From Geothrix paludis (lineage in GTDB: Bacteria > Acidobacteriota > Holophagae > Holophagales > Holophagaceae): a stretch of DNA of 64,000 nt. Shown in pieces: positions 29,241-37,349 of this stretch. The stretch is taken from NCBI RefSeq assembly GCF_022808815.1, contig NZ_JAKZLC010000002.1, positions 523,236-587,235 of the forward strand, in the 5' to 3' direction. The position numbers and the translations under genes were made by a program. A model generated the notes under the pieces. That model did no database searches. It was given only the letters and a program-made list of their open reading frames with translations, and was not told the origin of the DNA. Each line of letters begins with the position of its first letter. Position 1 is the first letter of the stretch.

Positions 29241-30547
29241 GCGCCCTCCCGGGAGAGGGGCATGGTCATGCAGCGCGGCCCGCCCCGGGCGCGGCTCAGC
29301 TCACTGGCCTCGATCTGCACCAGGTACTTCCCTCCGTCCAGCAGGTCCAGGGCGGGATCCGCCAGGACCTCCTTGGCGTTCAGCACCTTGTAGCCGGCCC
29401 GGTCGAGGGCCTCGGCGGTGGCCAGGTTCCGGCCGTAGCTGGTGATGACGCCCGGCGCCAGGCAAAAGGCATTGGCCCCGTCCGTCCACTGCTCCCGCTG
29501 CTGGAGGATGAAATCGTTCCCGCCGCAGAAGATGGGCCTCAGGTCGATGCCCACGCCCCTCAGCGCCTTCAGCAGGCTGGGGTGGGTGCTCATGCGCAGC
29601 TCGGGGTGCCGCAGGTCGATGCTGGTGACGTTCAGCAGCTCCCGGCTGCCCTCCACGAAATAGGGCGGGTAGAGCAGGCACTCGCCCTCGCTGGTGCGGG
29701 TGAAGATGGTGTCCAGGTGCATGGCGCTGCGCTTCTTGGGCATGAGCACCATGAGCAGGTGGTCGAAGCTGCTGTCGTCCTCGGCGCGATGGTCGCGGAG
29801 GCTCTCGGCCAGGAGCTGGATGGCGTCCGCCTGGGTGCGCTCAGAGCAGCCCACCACCAGCACCTTGCGGCTGAGCACGAGGATGTCGCCGCCCTCCAGG
29901 CTCACGGGGGCCTTGATCTCGCCGCGGATGAGGGGCGTCACCTGGTCGAACCACTTGTCGTGCTCCGTGTGGTGCCGGAGCCGCGGGTGGTGCCGGAAGA
30001 CGTAGCTCAGGATCAGCGGCTCCCGCTCCCGGGCCCAGGTGGCCATGGAGTTCACGCTGTAGCCGTCGCCGATGACCGAGGCCGGGTCGCGCATGAACAG
30101 CAGGTTCGGGATGGGTCGCACCCGGTAGTCGAACTCCTCCTCCCAGTGCGTGTGGGCGGGCATGTCGTCCCAGGGCAGGCCGCCGATGACGCTGCGGGCC
30201 ACGTCTGCCGGGATCATGTCCCGCAGGAGGTTGCAGGTATCGTCCGGCAGGCCCACCAGGCGCCGGAGGTCCTCGACGAAGGCCAGCTTCACCCCTTCGT
30301 CCTGGAGGGCCTCGATGAAGAGGTCCTGGATGTCGAGCACCTCGTCCGCCACACGCGCCAGCACCTGGCGGAACTGGGCATGCTCCTGCCGGGCGAGGTC
30401 GCCGTAGAGGATGTCGTCGAAGAGGAGCTTCTCCATCATCCCGGGCACCATCAGGTCCACTTCCGGGCCGGGGTTGTGGACCACCACCTGCCGGAGGCGG
30501 GCGGTCTCGGAGAACACGGAAAGCTGGATCGGCTGAATGGGCTGCAT
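29237..30547 (-). CDS. arcA: arginine deiminase
   Basis: A 436-residue guanidine-group hydrolase converting arginine to citrulline and ammonia. Diagnostic motifs are PNLLFMRDPAS, LEGGDILVLS, MHLDTIFT (active-site His) and the C-terminal RARGGPRCMTMPL with the catalytic Cys. Start ATG 30547 is chosen because the N-terminus (SVFSETARLRQVVVHNPG) then matches the family. No ornithine carbamoyltransferase, carbamate kinase or arginine/ornithine antiporter gene is nearby; the only operon partner is the overlapping GT9 gene, which is unusual. Confidence 0.93.
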   Translation of the reverse strand: MQPIQPIQLSVFSETARLRQVVVHNPGPEVDLMVPGMMEKLLFDDILYGDLARQEHAQFRQVLARVADEVLDIQDLFIEALQDEGVKLAFVEDLRRLVGLPDDTCNLLRDMIPADVARSVIGGLPWDDMPAHTHWEEEFDYRVRPIPNLLFMRDPASVIGDGYSVNSMATWAREREPLILSYVFRHHPRLRHHTEHDKWFDQVTPLIRGEIKAPVSLEGGDILVLSRKVLVVGCSERTQADAIQLLAESLRDHRAEDDSSFDHLLMVLMPKKRSAMHLDTIFTRTSEGECLLYPPYFVEGSRELLNVTSIDLRHPELRMSTHPSLLKALRGVGIDLRPIFCGGNDFILQQREQWTDGANAFCLAPGVITSYGRNLATAEALDRAGYKVLNAKEVLADPALDLLDGGKYLVQIEASELSRARGGPRCMTMPLSREGA

Positions 30548-30621
30548 GGGGGTCCTTGGGGGGGCCGGAACCCCGCAGCGTAGCATGGAAGCCTTGTGAC
30601 TTCTGCATCTGCGTCCTTCAG

Positions 30622-30698
30622 TTGACCCACGGGTTTGGTATACTTTACTGATTTAGTCGGATATTTTCCTTGAACCCCGGGGAGGCTAGTCCTAGCCT
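30622..30698 (+). promoter_or_regulatory. peroxiredoxin promoter and palindromic leader element
   Basis: TTGACC (30622-30627) lies 16 bp before TTTACT (30644-30649), overlapping a TATACT. Downstream, AGGCTAG-TC-CTAGCCT (30683-30698) is a perfect 7-bp inverted repeat 46 nt before the start codon; it could be an operator or a leader hairpin. Confidence 0.4.
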
Positions 30699-30744
30699 GA
30701 TTATTCCCAACGAAACCCGGGGCAAGACCCCTTCTGGAGGCTTC

Positions 30745-31326
30745 ATGGCCGCGTTCGTCACCCAGCCCGCACCCGATTTCAAGGCCGATGCCCTGGTCAA
30801 CGGCGAGTTCAAGCAGATCTCGCTGTCCGACTACAAGGGAAAGAAGGTCGTCCTCTTCTTCTACCCCCTCGACTTCACCTTTGTCTGCCCCACGGAGATC
30901 CTGGCCTTCGCCGACGCCCTCAAGGAGTTCGAGGCCCGCAACACCCAGGTCATCGGCGTGAGCGTGGACTCCAAGTTCAGCCACCACGCCTGGGTCAACA
31001 CCCCCCGCAAGGAGGGCGGCATCCAGGGCGTGACCTTCCCCCTGGTGTCCGACCTGAACAAGACCATCGCCCAGGACTACAACGTGCTGCTGCCCGCCGG
31101 CATCGCCCTGCGCGGCCTGTTCATCGTGAACAAGGAGGGTATCCTCAAGCACATCACCGTGAACCACAACGACCTGGGCCGCAGCGTGGAGGAAGTCCTT
31201 CGTCTCCTCGACGCCATCGACTTCACCGAAGAGCACGGCGAAGTCTGCCCCGCCAACTGGCACAAGGGCGAAAAGGCCATGAAGCCTACCTTCGATGGGC
31301 TCAAGGCCTACGCTGCCACTAAGTAG
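30745..31326 (+). CDS. 2-Cys peroxiredoxin (AhpC/Prx1 type)
   Basis: A 193-residue typical 2-Cys peroxiredoxin that reduces hydrogen peroxide and organic peroxides. The peroxidatic Cys is in FYPLDFTFVCPTEI and the resolving Cys in HGEVCPANW. ATG 30745 follows TGGAGG by 5 nt; an earlier in-frame ATG-like start at 30670 would add residues unlike the family. It is a single-gene unit ended by a perfect hairpin. The reductase partner is not obvious here. A remnant of a second copy lies downstream. Confidence 0.95.
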   Translation: MAAFVTQPAPDFKADALVNGEFKQISLSDYKGKKVVLFFYPLDFTFVCPTEILAFADALKEFEARNTQVIGVSVDSKFSHHAWVNTPRKEGGIQGVTFPLVSDLNKTIAQDYNVLLPAGIALRGLFIVNKEGILKHITVNHNDLGRSVEEVLRLLDAIDFTEEHGEVCPANWHKGEKAMKPTFDGLKAYAATK

Positions 31327-31346
31327 ACAGGCAGAGCACGCACGAA

Positions 31347-31368
31347 GCGGGCGCCGAAAGGCGCCCGC
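31347..31368 (+). terminator. GNRA-loop hairpin after peroxiredoxin
   Basis: A perfect 9-bp GC stem (31347-31355 with 31360-31368) closed by a GAAA tetraloop, 20 nt after the stop. No T-run follows, so it may stabilise the 3' end rather than terminate. Confidence 0.6.
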
Positions 31369-31388
31369 GGCGCGTACGCAGAGGCGGA

Positions 31389-31476
31389 ATGGCCGAAGGC
31401 CATGACCATCCGACCGTAGCGAAGCGGAGGGAGGATAGGGCCGCATCGGCGCAGCCGATGGCGGGGGCGGAGCCCC
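31389..31476. repeat. cluster of small hairpins (REP-like element)
   Basis: Three short perfect hairpins with 3-nt loops follow one another: ATGGCC/GGCCAT (31389-31403), CATCGGC/GCCGATG (31444-31460) and GGGGC/GCCCC (31464-31476). They fill the space between the peroxiredoxin terminator and a peroxiredoxin gene remnant, and no open frame explains them. Confidence 0.55.
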
Positions 31477-31496
31477 GAGGACCGGAGGCCCGAGCC

Positions 31497-31541
31497 AAGC
31501 CGACCTTCGACGGGCTGAAGGCCTACGCTTCCGCCAAGTAG
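31497..31541 (+). pseudogene. 3' remnant of a second peroxiredoxin gene
   Basis: Fourteen codons and a stop read KPTFDGLKAYASAK, nearly the same as the C-terminus of the intact gene (KPTFDGLKAYAATK). Several differences are silent third-position changes (CCT/CCG, GAT/GAC, CTC/CTG), which suggests the copy once coded for protein. The similarity runs on into the 3' flank and its hairpin. Confidence 0.65.
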
Positions 31542-31555
31542 GACGGCAGAGAACG

Positions 31556-31589
31556 CACGAAGGGGGCGCCGCAAAGCGCCCCCTTCGTG
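31556..31589. terminator. hairpin after the peroxiredoxin remnant
   Basis: A perfect 14-bp stem (31556-31569 with 31576-31589) with loop CGCAAA, homologous in position to the hairpin after the intact peroxiredoxin gene but longer. No T-run. Confidence 0.6.
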
Positions 31590-31648
31590 TACCCCGTGCC
31601 AGGATGGCCCCCGAAGTCTGGCCGCTGACCTGCACTTAGACCTGAGGT

Positions 31649-31834
31649 TCAAGGGTGAATCGGTCTGTGGCCCTCGGCTCCCTGGAACGGGGCGGGTCCC
31701 GCCGACAGATTCAACCGCGTGGCCGTTCCCTGGGGATCTTCCCGCCTGGCTTTCGCCCGCCGGGAGACGGCCTGCACGACAAAGTCCGTGCCGACGAAGG
31801 CGAGGATCAGGAACAGGACGAGCAGCATGGTCAT
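31649..31834 (-). CDS. small single-pass membrane protein
   Basis: 61 residues: one N-terminal hydrophobic helix (MLLVLFLILAFVGTDFVV) and a basic then Pro/Gly-rich tail. GGAGG precedes the ATG. It is the last gene after the HybA/NrfD pair and may be an accessory subunit of that membrane complex. I do not recognise a family. Confidence 0.5.
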   Translation of the reverse strand: MTMLLVLFLILAFVGTDFVVQAVSRRAKARREDPQGTATRLNLSAGPAPFQGAEGHRPIHP

Positions 31835-31849
31835 GGCTGGCCTCCGGGT

Positions 31850-32008
31850 CTAGTGTTTGCGGTGTGATTCCCTGCGCTGAAGGACGAACTCACGGATCGC
31901 CTCGCCGCAGATCCAGGCGACCAGCACGAAGGCTGCGATTCCGAGCGCGCTGTTCGTGATGTTCAACATGAGCGTTTCTGGGTTCTTCCAATTGGCCAAA
32001 TCGAACAT
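31850..32008 (-). CDS. small single-pass membrane protein
   Basis: 52 residues from ATG 32008, which has a strong AGGAGG site. One hydrophobic helix (ITNSALGIAAFVLVAWICG) is followed by a charged tail (EAIREFVLQRRESHRKH). It lies 39 nt after the NrfD-like gene and 15 nt before the next small gene, so it is probably part of the same operon. No family recognised. Confidence 0.6.
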   Translation of the reverse strand: MFDLANWKNPETLMLNITNSALGIAAFVLVAWICGEAIREFVLQRRESHRKH

Positions 32009-32047
32009 GTAGACCTCCTGTAGGACATTCACTGAGGGGAACTCCAC

Positions 32048-33250
32048 TCACCGGGACTCCAGGTCCCCGCCTTCACGGGAGATGAAGATGGGTTCCGGCC
32101 GCCCGGTCACGACCTCCTTTCGAGGGCGTGGGCCGGCCACCATGGGCTCGAAGATCGGCAGGTGCTTGACGATGAGGGAGAAGGCACTGAACCCGACCGC
32201 CGTGATGCCGAGCGTGATGAACACCTCGATCAGGGACGGGAAGTAGGTCTGCGCGGGGTAGTGCTCCAGCCCGGTGATCGCGGTATTCATCCGGTTGAAG
32301 GCGAACCCGACCACCACCAGCAGGGTCGCGGCATACAGCCCCCGCCGCGAGGTCCGGACCCTTTCCATCAGCAGCATCGCGAACGGGATGACGAAGCCGA
32401 TCAGCAGCTCCGCGTAGAACGCGAGGCTGTAATAGGTGAGGGCCGTCAGCTCGCGCAACGCCCCCCTGGTCAGAAGATCCTGGACCCGGACGACGACGTA
32501 CACGGCCAGCGCGACGGCGATGATCTTGGCCAAGTTGGCGCGGAGCGGCGTGGGAAGGAGGTCGCGCCCTCCGCGGGCGAAGATCAGGGATTCGAGGATG
32601 ACCATCGAGATCCCCGACGCGATGCAGGAGATGAAGAAGAGGACTGGCAGCAGCGGCGTGTACCAGAGCGCGTGCAAGCGGTTCGGGACGATCAGGTACA
32701 GCGAGCCGAACGAAGACTGGTGCAGGGTGGACAGCAGCACTCCGAAGATCATGAGCGGCAGCGAGATGGCGTGAATCCACTTGATCGGCGAAACGATATT
32801 CAATTTTTCGAGGACGATCGGAGCGAACTCCAGGGAGAGGACCGTGGTGTACAACATGAGACACCAGCTGATCTCGCACATCACTGAGTGCGGATTCCAC
32901 ATGACCAGGGGATGCCAGAAATGGTCGGGGCGGCCGAGGTCGATGATGAGAACCAGCACCACCAGCAGGTACCCGATGAAGGCAGTCAGGATCGCGGGTC
33001 GCACGATGGGCTCGTACTCCTTGGCGTGGAACAGGTTGACGGCAGCCACGATGGTGAAGCCCGAGGCGGCGAGCCCGATCCCGAGGAAGTCGAAGCCGAT
33101 CCAGAGCCCCCACGGGAACTCATCGCTCAGGTTCGTGGTGGCGCCGAGTCCGTAGTTGAACCGGGCGAAGGCCGCCATGGCCCCGGCCAGGATCAGGGTG
33201 GTGGCGATGGGGTGCCATCCGGTGATGCGTGGCAGACCTGGGATCTTCAT
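32048..33250 (-). CDS. NrfD/HybB-type polytopic membrane quinone-interacting subunit
   Basis: A 400-residue protein with about ten transmembrane helices of the NrfD/PsrC/HybB family, which exchanges electrons between periplasmic or cytoplasmic iron-sulphur partners and the quinone pool. Seen: the N-terminal TLILAGAMAAFARFNYGLGATT, FLGIGLAASGFTIVA, DLGRPDHFWHPLVMWNP and SSLYLIVPNRLHALW-like segments. The ATG overlaps the stop of the iron-sulphur subunit gene by 4 nt. No hydrogenase or catalytic subunit gene is adjacent. Confidence 0.9.
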   Translation of the reverse strand: MKIPGLPRITGWHPIATTLILAGAMAAFARFNYGLGATTNLSDEFPWGLWIGFDFLGIGLAASGFTIVAAVNLFHAKEYEPIVRPAILTAFIGYLLVVLVLIIDLGRPDHFWHPLVMWNPHSVMCEISWCLMLYTTVLSLEFAPIVLEKLNIVSPIKWIHAISLPLMIFGVLLSTLHQSSFGSLYLIVPNRLHALWYTPLLPVLFFISCIASGISMVILESLIFARGGRDLLPTPLRANLAKIIAVALAVYVVVRVQDLLTRGALRELTALTYYSLAFYAELLIGFVIPFAMLLMERVRTSRRGLYAATLLVVVGFAFNRMNTAITGLEHYPAQTYFPSLIEVFITLGITAVGFSAFSLIVKHLPIFEPMVAGPRPRKEVVTGRPEPIFISREGGDLESR

Positions 33251-34020
33251 GGCTTATCCTCGGGCGGGCGGGTCGGGTCCTTCTTCTGGGAGGCCTCGAA
33301 GGCCTGGACTTTGGCGCGTCGGTTGGTGATCCACCAGACACCGCCGAGCAGGACCCCTCCCACGGAAAGCACATTGGGAACCTTGGAAAGGGCGCTCATG
33401 GTCAACATGGGCATGGGCGTCTTCCCCATCCGGGAATCGAAGCCCAGTTGCTCGAACGGAACCGGGCTTAGGTAGAACATGGATGTGCCGCCAACATCAT
33501 CCTTCCCGTAGATCCTGTGAACGAACTTGGCCGGCTCGGCGTTGATCCGGCGGGCTGCCTCGACCAGCAGTTCCTCGCGATCCCCGAACTGGGTCGCCCC
33601 GGTGGGGCAGGCTTCGGCGCAGGCGGGCTGAAGCCCTTTGGCCAGCCTGGACGCGCAGAACTTGCACTTCTGAATGCGAGGCTTGGTGCTGCTCCATTCG
33701 TATTTCGGGACGTGGAAGGGGCAAGCCTGCAGGCAATAACGGCAACCGATGCATTTCTCGGCATCGTAAGCCACGGGGCCGGCTTCCGTCTTGCTGAGAG
33801 CGCCCACGGGGCAGACGGACACGCACGTGGGGACGTCGCAGTGCTGGCACATGCGGCGGACATACAAGTCGTTGTACTTGTCGAGAGCCGTGTAGGCGGT
33901 CAATGACAGGTACTTTTCTTCGCCGGGGGGAAGCCGGTTCTCTTCCTTGCAGGCGCTCTGACAGGCGTTGCACCCGACACACAGGGTCAGGTCAATTAGC
34001 ATGGCTTTCTTCTGACTCAT
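33247..34020 (-). CDS. HybA-like four-cluster ferredoxin subunit with C-terminal membrane anchor
   Basis: 257 residues. Four [4Fe-4S]-binding cysteine groups are visible: CVGCNACQSACKEEN, CQHCDVPTCVSVCPVGA, CIGCRYCLQACPF, and the CKFC with CAEACPTGA pair. A single TM helix (VLSVGGVLLGGVWWITN) near the C-terminus anchors it. It should pass electrons to or from the overlapping NrfD-like subunit. No Tat signal is visible at the N-terminus (MSQKKAMLIDLTLC), so it may face the cytoplasm unless carried by a partner. First gene of the operon, behind a sigma-54-like promoter. Confidence 0.9.
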   Translation of the reverse strand: MSQKKAMLIDLTLCVGCNACQSACKEENRLPPGEEKYLSLTAYTALDKYNDLYVRRMCQHCDVPTCVSVCPVGALSKTEAGPVAYDAEKCIGCRYCLQACPFHVPKYEWSSTKPRIQKCKFCASRLAKGLQPACAEACPTGATQFGDREELLVEAARRINAEPAKFVHRIYGKDDVGGTSMFYLSPVPFEQLGFDSRMGKTPMPMLTMSALSKVPNVLSVGGVLLGGVWWITNRRAKVQAFEASQKKDPTRPPEDKP

Positions 34021-34083
34021 GGTCTCAGCCCATCCATCAGGATGAAAAAAAATTTATTTCTTGATTCCATAGGATATTGGCCA

Positions 34084-34129
34084 CATTCCCACTGCCTATA
34101 ATCAAGTCCCATGCCAGAGCGTGGGAATG
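34084..34129. promoter_or_regulatory. inverted repeat framing the sigma-54-like promoter
   Basis: CATTCCCAC (34084-34092) and GTGGGAATG (34121-34129) are perfect inverted copies 28 bp apart, with the sigma-54-like element between them. They could bind a second regulator that blocks or tunes the promoter. Confidence 0.45.
34101..34116 (-). promoter_or_regulatory. sigma-54-like promoter of the HybA/NrfD operon
   Basis: On the minus strand TGGCATG, 4 nt, TTGAT matches the -24/-12 consensus (TGGCACG, 4 nt, TTGCW) except that the -12 dinucleotide is GA rather than GC. It would start RNA about 70 nt before the HybA-like ATG. The same form recurs upstream of the gene at 36272. Confidence 0.55.
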
Positions 34130-34156
34130 ATCACACATTATTCATCTGTTTTAATG

Positions 34157-34167
34157 ATTAATCTTAA
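34157..34167 (-). promoter_or_regulatory. candidate activator site (UAS) for the HybA/NrfD promoter
   Basis: TTAAGATTAAT on the minus strand, upstream of the sigma-54-like promoter. The identical 11-mer stands upstream of the second sigma-54-like promoter at 36148-36158 in the same relative orientation. The rest of 34168-34391, up to the activator gene, shows no gene. Confidence 0.45.
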
Positions 34168-34391
34168 ATTACAGATGCCATCCAACTCAGACCCAGGCCG
34201 TGCCCCACCCGCCACGCCAGGACGCGGAACCGTCAAATGCGACGGATGCAGGCTTGGATTGGGACTTGATGGGCCCTTAAACAGTTCGTAAAGACTCGAT
34301 GTGGAATTTCGGGATTCGCGGGTTTGCGAAGGGAAAAGTCCTACATTGATTAATGACCGGTTGGTATTTAACAAATTGTCGGGGGGCTGTA

Positions 34392-36035
34392 ATGTCAATG
34401 CATCATGGACCTTACGCATTCCATTCCCGCCAGACCTCCGGAGTCCGTTTTCGTTTCGACCCAGTTCAAGGCCGGAGGCACCGGTCGCTCGCGGCCCTCG
34501 TGTCCGAACTGCTCCTGAAGCGGACTGAAATGAATGCCATTCTCGACACGACTCCAAACGCCGTCTGCATCCTGTCCAAGGACGGGGTCACCCGATGCAA
34601 TCCCGCTGCCCTCCGGATGTTTGGTGCCACGTCCCTCGATGAGCTTCGGGACACCTTCGGAAGGCATGTGGAGGGGTTCGCCCTTCGCTGGCCAGACAGC
34701 CAGCTCCCCCTCCGCAAGGAGGAGCGCCCGCTCACACGCGCCCTCTCGGGGGAACGGCTGACCGAAATTGTTCTGGCCACCCACGCCGGGACCGGCGATG
34801 AAATCATCCTCCGGATCACGGCCGCGCCCATTCTGAACATGGGCCGCATCATCGGTGCCGTGGGCGTCCACTCGGATATCACCTGGGGAAGGCGGGCGGG
34901 AGCTTCCTCTTCCCCATCTGGCCAGGAGCCGCTGATGGGGAGCGGGTGGCCAGGCCAACCCATGCACCCGCGCTCGAAGGAACAGGCACTCCGGGAACAG
35001 GCGGAAGCAGAACTCCACAGGGCTCACACGGAGATACAGGAGCTGAAGAAGCATCTTCAGGCGGGGCACGCGTACCTGTTCCAGGAGACCAACCGCACCT
35101 ACAACTTCGGTGAGGTGATCGGACAAAGCCGCTGCCTGGAGGACGTTTTCTACCGGGTCGAAGCCGTGGCACCGCAGGATTCGACGGTGCTGCTGCTGGG
35201 CGAGACGGGAACGGGCAAGGGACTGGTGGCCCGCGCCATCCACAGCAGGAGCCTGCGCAAGCACCGCCCCCTCGTCACTGTCAACTGCACCGCCCTGCCC
35301 GGCAACCTGATTGAAAGCGAGCTCTTCGGGCGCGAGAAGGGCGCCTTCACGGGGGCCAGTTCCCAGCAGCTGGGCCGATTCGAACTGGCCGACAAGGGCA
35401 CCATCCTCCTGGACGAGATTGGCGATCTGCCTTTCGAGCTGCAGGCCAAACTGCTGCACGTCATCCAGGAAGGTGAGTTCAGCCGCCTGGGCAGCGCGAA
35501 GACGGTGAAGGTCGATGTCCGCATCATCGCGGCCACGAACCGGGACCTCTACGAGGAGATCCGGCTGGGCCGCTTCCGGGAGGATCTGTTCTACCGGCTC
35601 AACATCTTTCCCATCACCGTGCCCCCCCTGCGGGAGCGCAAAGAGGACATCCCGCTGCTCGTCGACTATTTTCTTGATAAATTCAATCGCAAGCTTGGCA
35701 AAAACATTAGAACGGTCACCAACGGCACCATGGATGACCTCATGGCCCACTCCTGGCCCGGCAATGTGCGGGAGCTGGAGAGCGTCATCGAGAGGGCCGT
35801 GATCATCTCCAAGGGCACCACCTTGCAGGTGCTGGATCATTTCGAGGCTCCCTCCCTGGCCGGGCCGCAGGATGAAGGGAAACCGCTGGTCGATCTGGAG
35901 CGCGACTACATCGATCAGGTGCTGCGGAGGACCAACTGGAGGATCGAGGGCAGCAAGGGGGCGGCCCGCATCCTCGGCCTGAATCCGAGCACCCTCCGCG
36001 GCCGGATGCGGAAGGAGGGCATCCACCGCCCCTGA
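34392..36035 (+). CDS. PAS-domain sigma-54-dependent activator
   Basis: About 547 residues. An N-terminal PAS domain (MNAILDTTPNAVCILSKDGVTRCNPAALRMFG) gives the sensor, followed by a short coiled coil, a complete AAA+ domain and a Fis-type HTH (GAARILGLNPSTLRGRMRKEGI). Active-site motifs are intact: Walker A GETGTGKG, sigma-54 loop GAFTGA, Walker B LLDEIGDLP, arginine region LRERKEDIPLL. ATG 34392 is preferred to 34353 because a G-rich stretch precedes it. It probably controls the divergent HybA/NrfD operon and the gene at 36272. Confidence 0.9.
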   Translation: MSMHHGPYAFHSRQTSGVRFRFDPVQGRRHRSLAALVSELLLKRTEMNAILDTTPNAVCILSKDGVTRCNPAALRMFGATSLDELRDTFGRHVEGFALRWPDSQLPLRKEERPLTRALSGERLTEIVLATHAGTGDEIILRITAAPILNMGRIIGAVGVHSDITWGRRAGASSSPSGQEPLMGSGWPGQPMHPRSKEQALREQAEAELHRAHTEIQELKKHLQAGHAYLFQETNRTYNFGEVIGQSRCLEDVFYRVEAVAPQDSTVLLLGETGTGKGLVARAIHSRSLRKHRPLVTVNCTALPGNLIESELFGREKGAFTGASSQQLGRFELADKGTILLDEIGDLPFELQAKLLHVIQEGEFSRLGSAKTVKVDVRIIAATNRDLYEEIRLGRFREDLFYRLNIFPITVPPLRERKEDIPLLVDYFLDKFNRKLGKNIRTVTNGTMDDLMAHSWPGNVRELESVIERAVIISKGTTLQVLDHFEAPSLAGPQDEGKPLVDLERDYIDQVLRRTNWRIEGSKGAARILGLNPSTLRGRMRKEGIHRP

Positions 36036-36147
36036 TCAGGCGGAGGCCCGTCGCATTTGGCGAATCCGCACCATGGCGCGGTGGGTCGCGCCAGGATTTC
36101 AGCTGTGCCAGCAGGCATGGGTCGATCAAGCTGTACATCTATAACAA

Positions 36148-36193
36148 TTAAGATTAATTTTTTATCTTTACATTGTCTGGCATGTGATTTGAC
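36148..36193 (+). promoter_or_regulatory. candidate UAS plus sigma-54-like promoter upstream of the 108-residue gene
   Basis: TTAAGATTAAT (36148-36158) is followed by TGGCATG, 4 nt, TTGAC (36178-36193), with the same GA at -12 as the promoter at 34101-34116. The start codon of the next gene is about 70 nt beyond the predicted start point. Confidence 0.5.
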
Positions 36194-36271
36194 ACCTCCA
36201 GGTCCAGGTCGTCAAAGGGCAGCTGCTGGGCCCTGGACCGACCTTCCAACCCTTCTGGACTGGATGGAACG

Positions 36272-36598
36272 ATGCGCGTCAACGAAGACGTCCCTCTGCC
36301 TCCCCCCTCCTCTTTCTCAAGGCGAAAGGCCGACACCGAGCGGCTGGAGGCCCAGCTCGCGGAATGGACCGCGACCATCGCGCAGGCCCGCGCCAGGGCG
36401 AAGCGGTGCAGGTCAGACACCGGGCTCGAATTCGACCGGATCGCGGATGAGCTGCAACTCCTGCGGAATGAGGCTGGCGCCCAGGTCATGCGCCTGAAAG
36501 GTTCGACCGGCCTCGACGGGGAGGGCCTGCTGACGGAACTGGACAACCGATGGGAGCTCCTTCGCACCCGCCTTCGGCGGGCCGAAGCTGAGATCTGA
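36272..36598 (+). CDS. small coiled-coil protein of unknown function
   Basis: 108 residues, mostly helical and charged, with long coiled-coil-prone stretches (TERLEAQLAEWTATIAQARA, LTELDNRWELLRTRLRRAE). No family recognised. No clear ribosome-binding site. The sigma-54-like promoter before it and the activator gene just upstream suggest it belongs to the same response as the HybA/NrfD operon. Confidence 0.55.
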   Translation: MRVNEDVPLPPPSSFSRRKADTERLEAQLAEWTATIAQARARAKRCRSDTGLEFDRIADELQLLRNEAGAQVMRLKGSTGLDGEGLLTELDNRWELLRTRLRRAEAEI

Positions 36599-36697
36599 GC
36601 GGATGTCGAAGGTGATCCATGGGGGGTGAGGAATCTGAATGGCGATGGGACGGCAGGCGGTGCCCTTCTGTCATTGGAATAGGAGGGCGGTTACCCT

Positions 36698-37345
36698 GTG
36701 AGGCCCCATCTCACAGCAGACCCAGTCCCAGCTCTCCCGAGGCATCGCTTGCACCAGCCCACACCCTACCCAGTCCCCATTGAAGCCCTCCGCCAACCCC
36801 GGGGCTGGCTGTGGCGGGCCCTGGGGCGGGCCTACCTGCGCCTGGGCGGCTGGCGCATCGAGGGGGCGTTCCCGGAGGAGCCCAAGTTCGTCACCATCGT
36901 GGCCCCCCACACCTCGAACTGGGATTTCGTGGTGGGCGTCGCCGTGGTGTTCGCCCTGGAGCTGAAGGTGTCCTGGCTGGGCAAGCACTCCCTCTTCGAG
37001 ACGCCGCTCAGGCGCTTCTTCCTCTGGATGGGCGGCATCCCCGTGAACCGCCAGGTGAGCCATGGCGTGGTGGACGCCTGCGTGAAGGCCTTTGAGGGCG
37101 TCCCCGCCCGCCTGCTGGCCCTGGCCCCGGAGGGCACCCGCAAGGGCGTGAGCCAGTGGCGGTCCGGCTTCTACTGGATCGCGACGGCGTCCGGAGTGCC
37201 CATCTGGCCCGTGGGGTTCGACTTCCGCGATCACGTGATCCGGCTGATGCCCGTGTTTCATCCCAGCGGGAACCTGGATGAGGACCTCCCCCTCATCCAG
37301 GCGCTGTTCAGCCAGGTCCACGGCCTGCGGGAGCGGCCCAGGTAG
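36698..37345 (+). CDS. PlsC-type lysophospholipid acyltransferase
   Basis: A 215-residue acyltransferase with the catalytic HX4D motif in APHTSNWDF and the acyl-acceptor motif APEGTRKG. It should transfer an acyl chain to a lysophospholipid or related acceptor at the inner membrane. The start is GTG 36698, with AGGAGG about 11 nt upstream. It ends 4 nt before the convergent DUF748 gene. Confidence 0.85.
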   Translation: MRPHLTADPVPALPRHRLHQPTPYPVPIEALRQPRGWLWRALGRAYLRLGGWRIEGAFPEEPKFVTIVAPHTSNWDFVVGVAVVFALELKVSWLGKHSLFETPLRRFFLWMGGIPVNRQVSHGVVDACVKAFEGVPARLLALAPEGTRKGVSQWRSGFYWIATASGVPIWPVGFDFRDHVIRLMPVFHPSGNLDEDLPLIQALFSQVHGLRERPR

Positions 37346-37349
37346 GCCT

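Noticed and set aside
34097..34102. A perfect TATAAT on the plus strand as promoter of the PAS activator
   Set aside because: No -35 sequence at normal spacing was found, and the site overlaps the minus-strand sigma-54-like element, so it may be chance.
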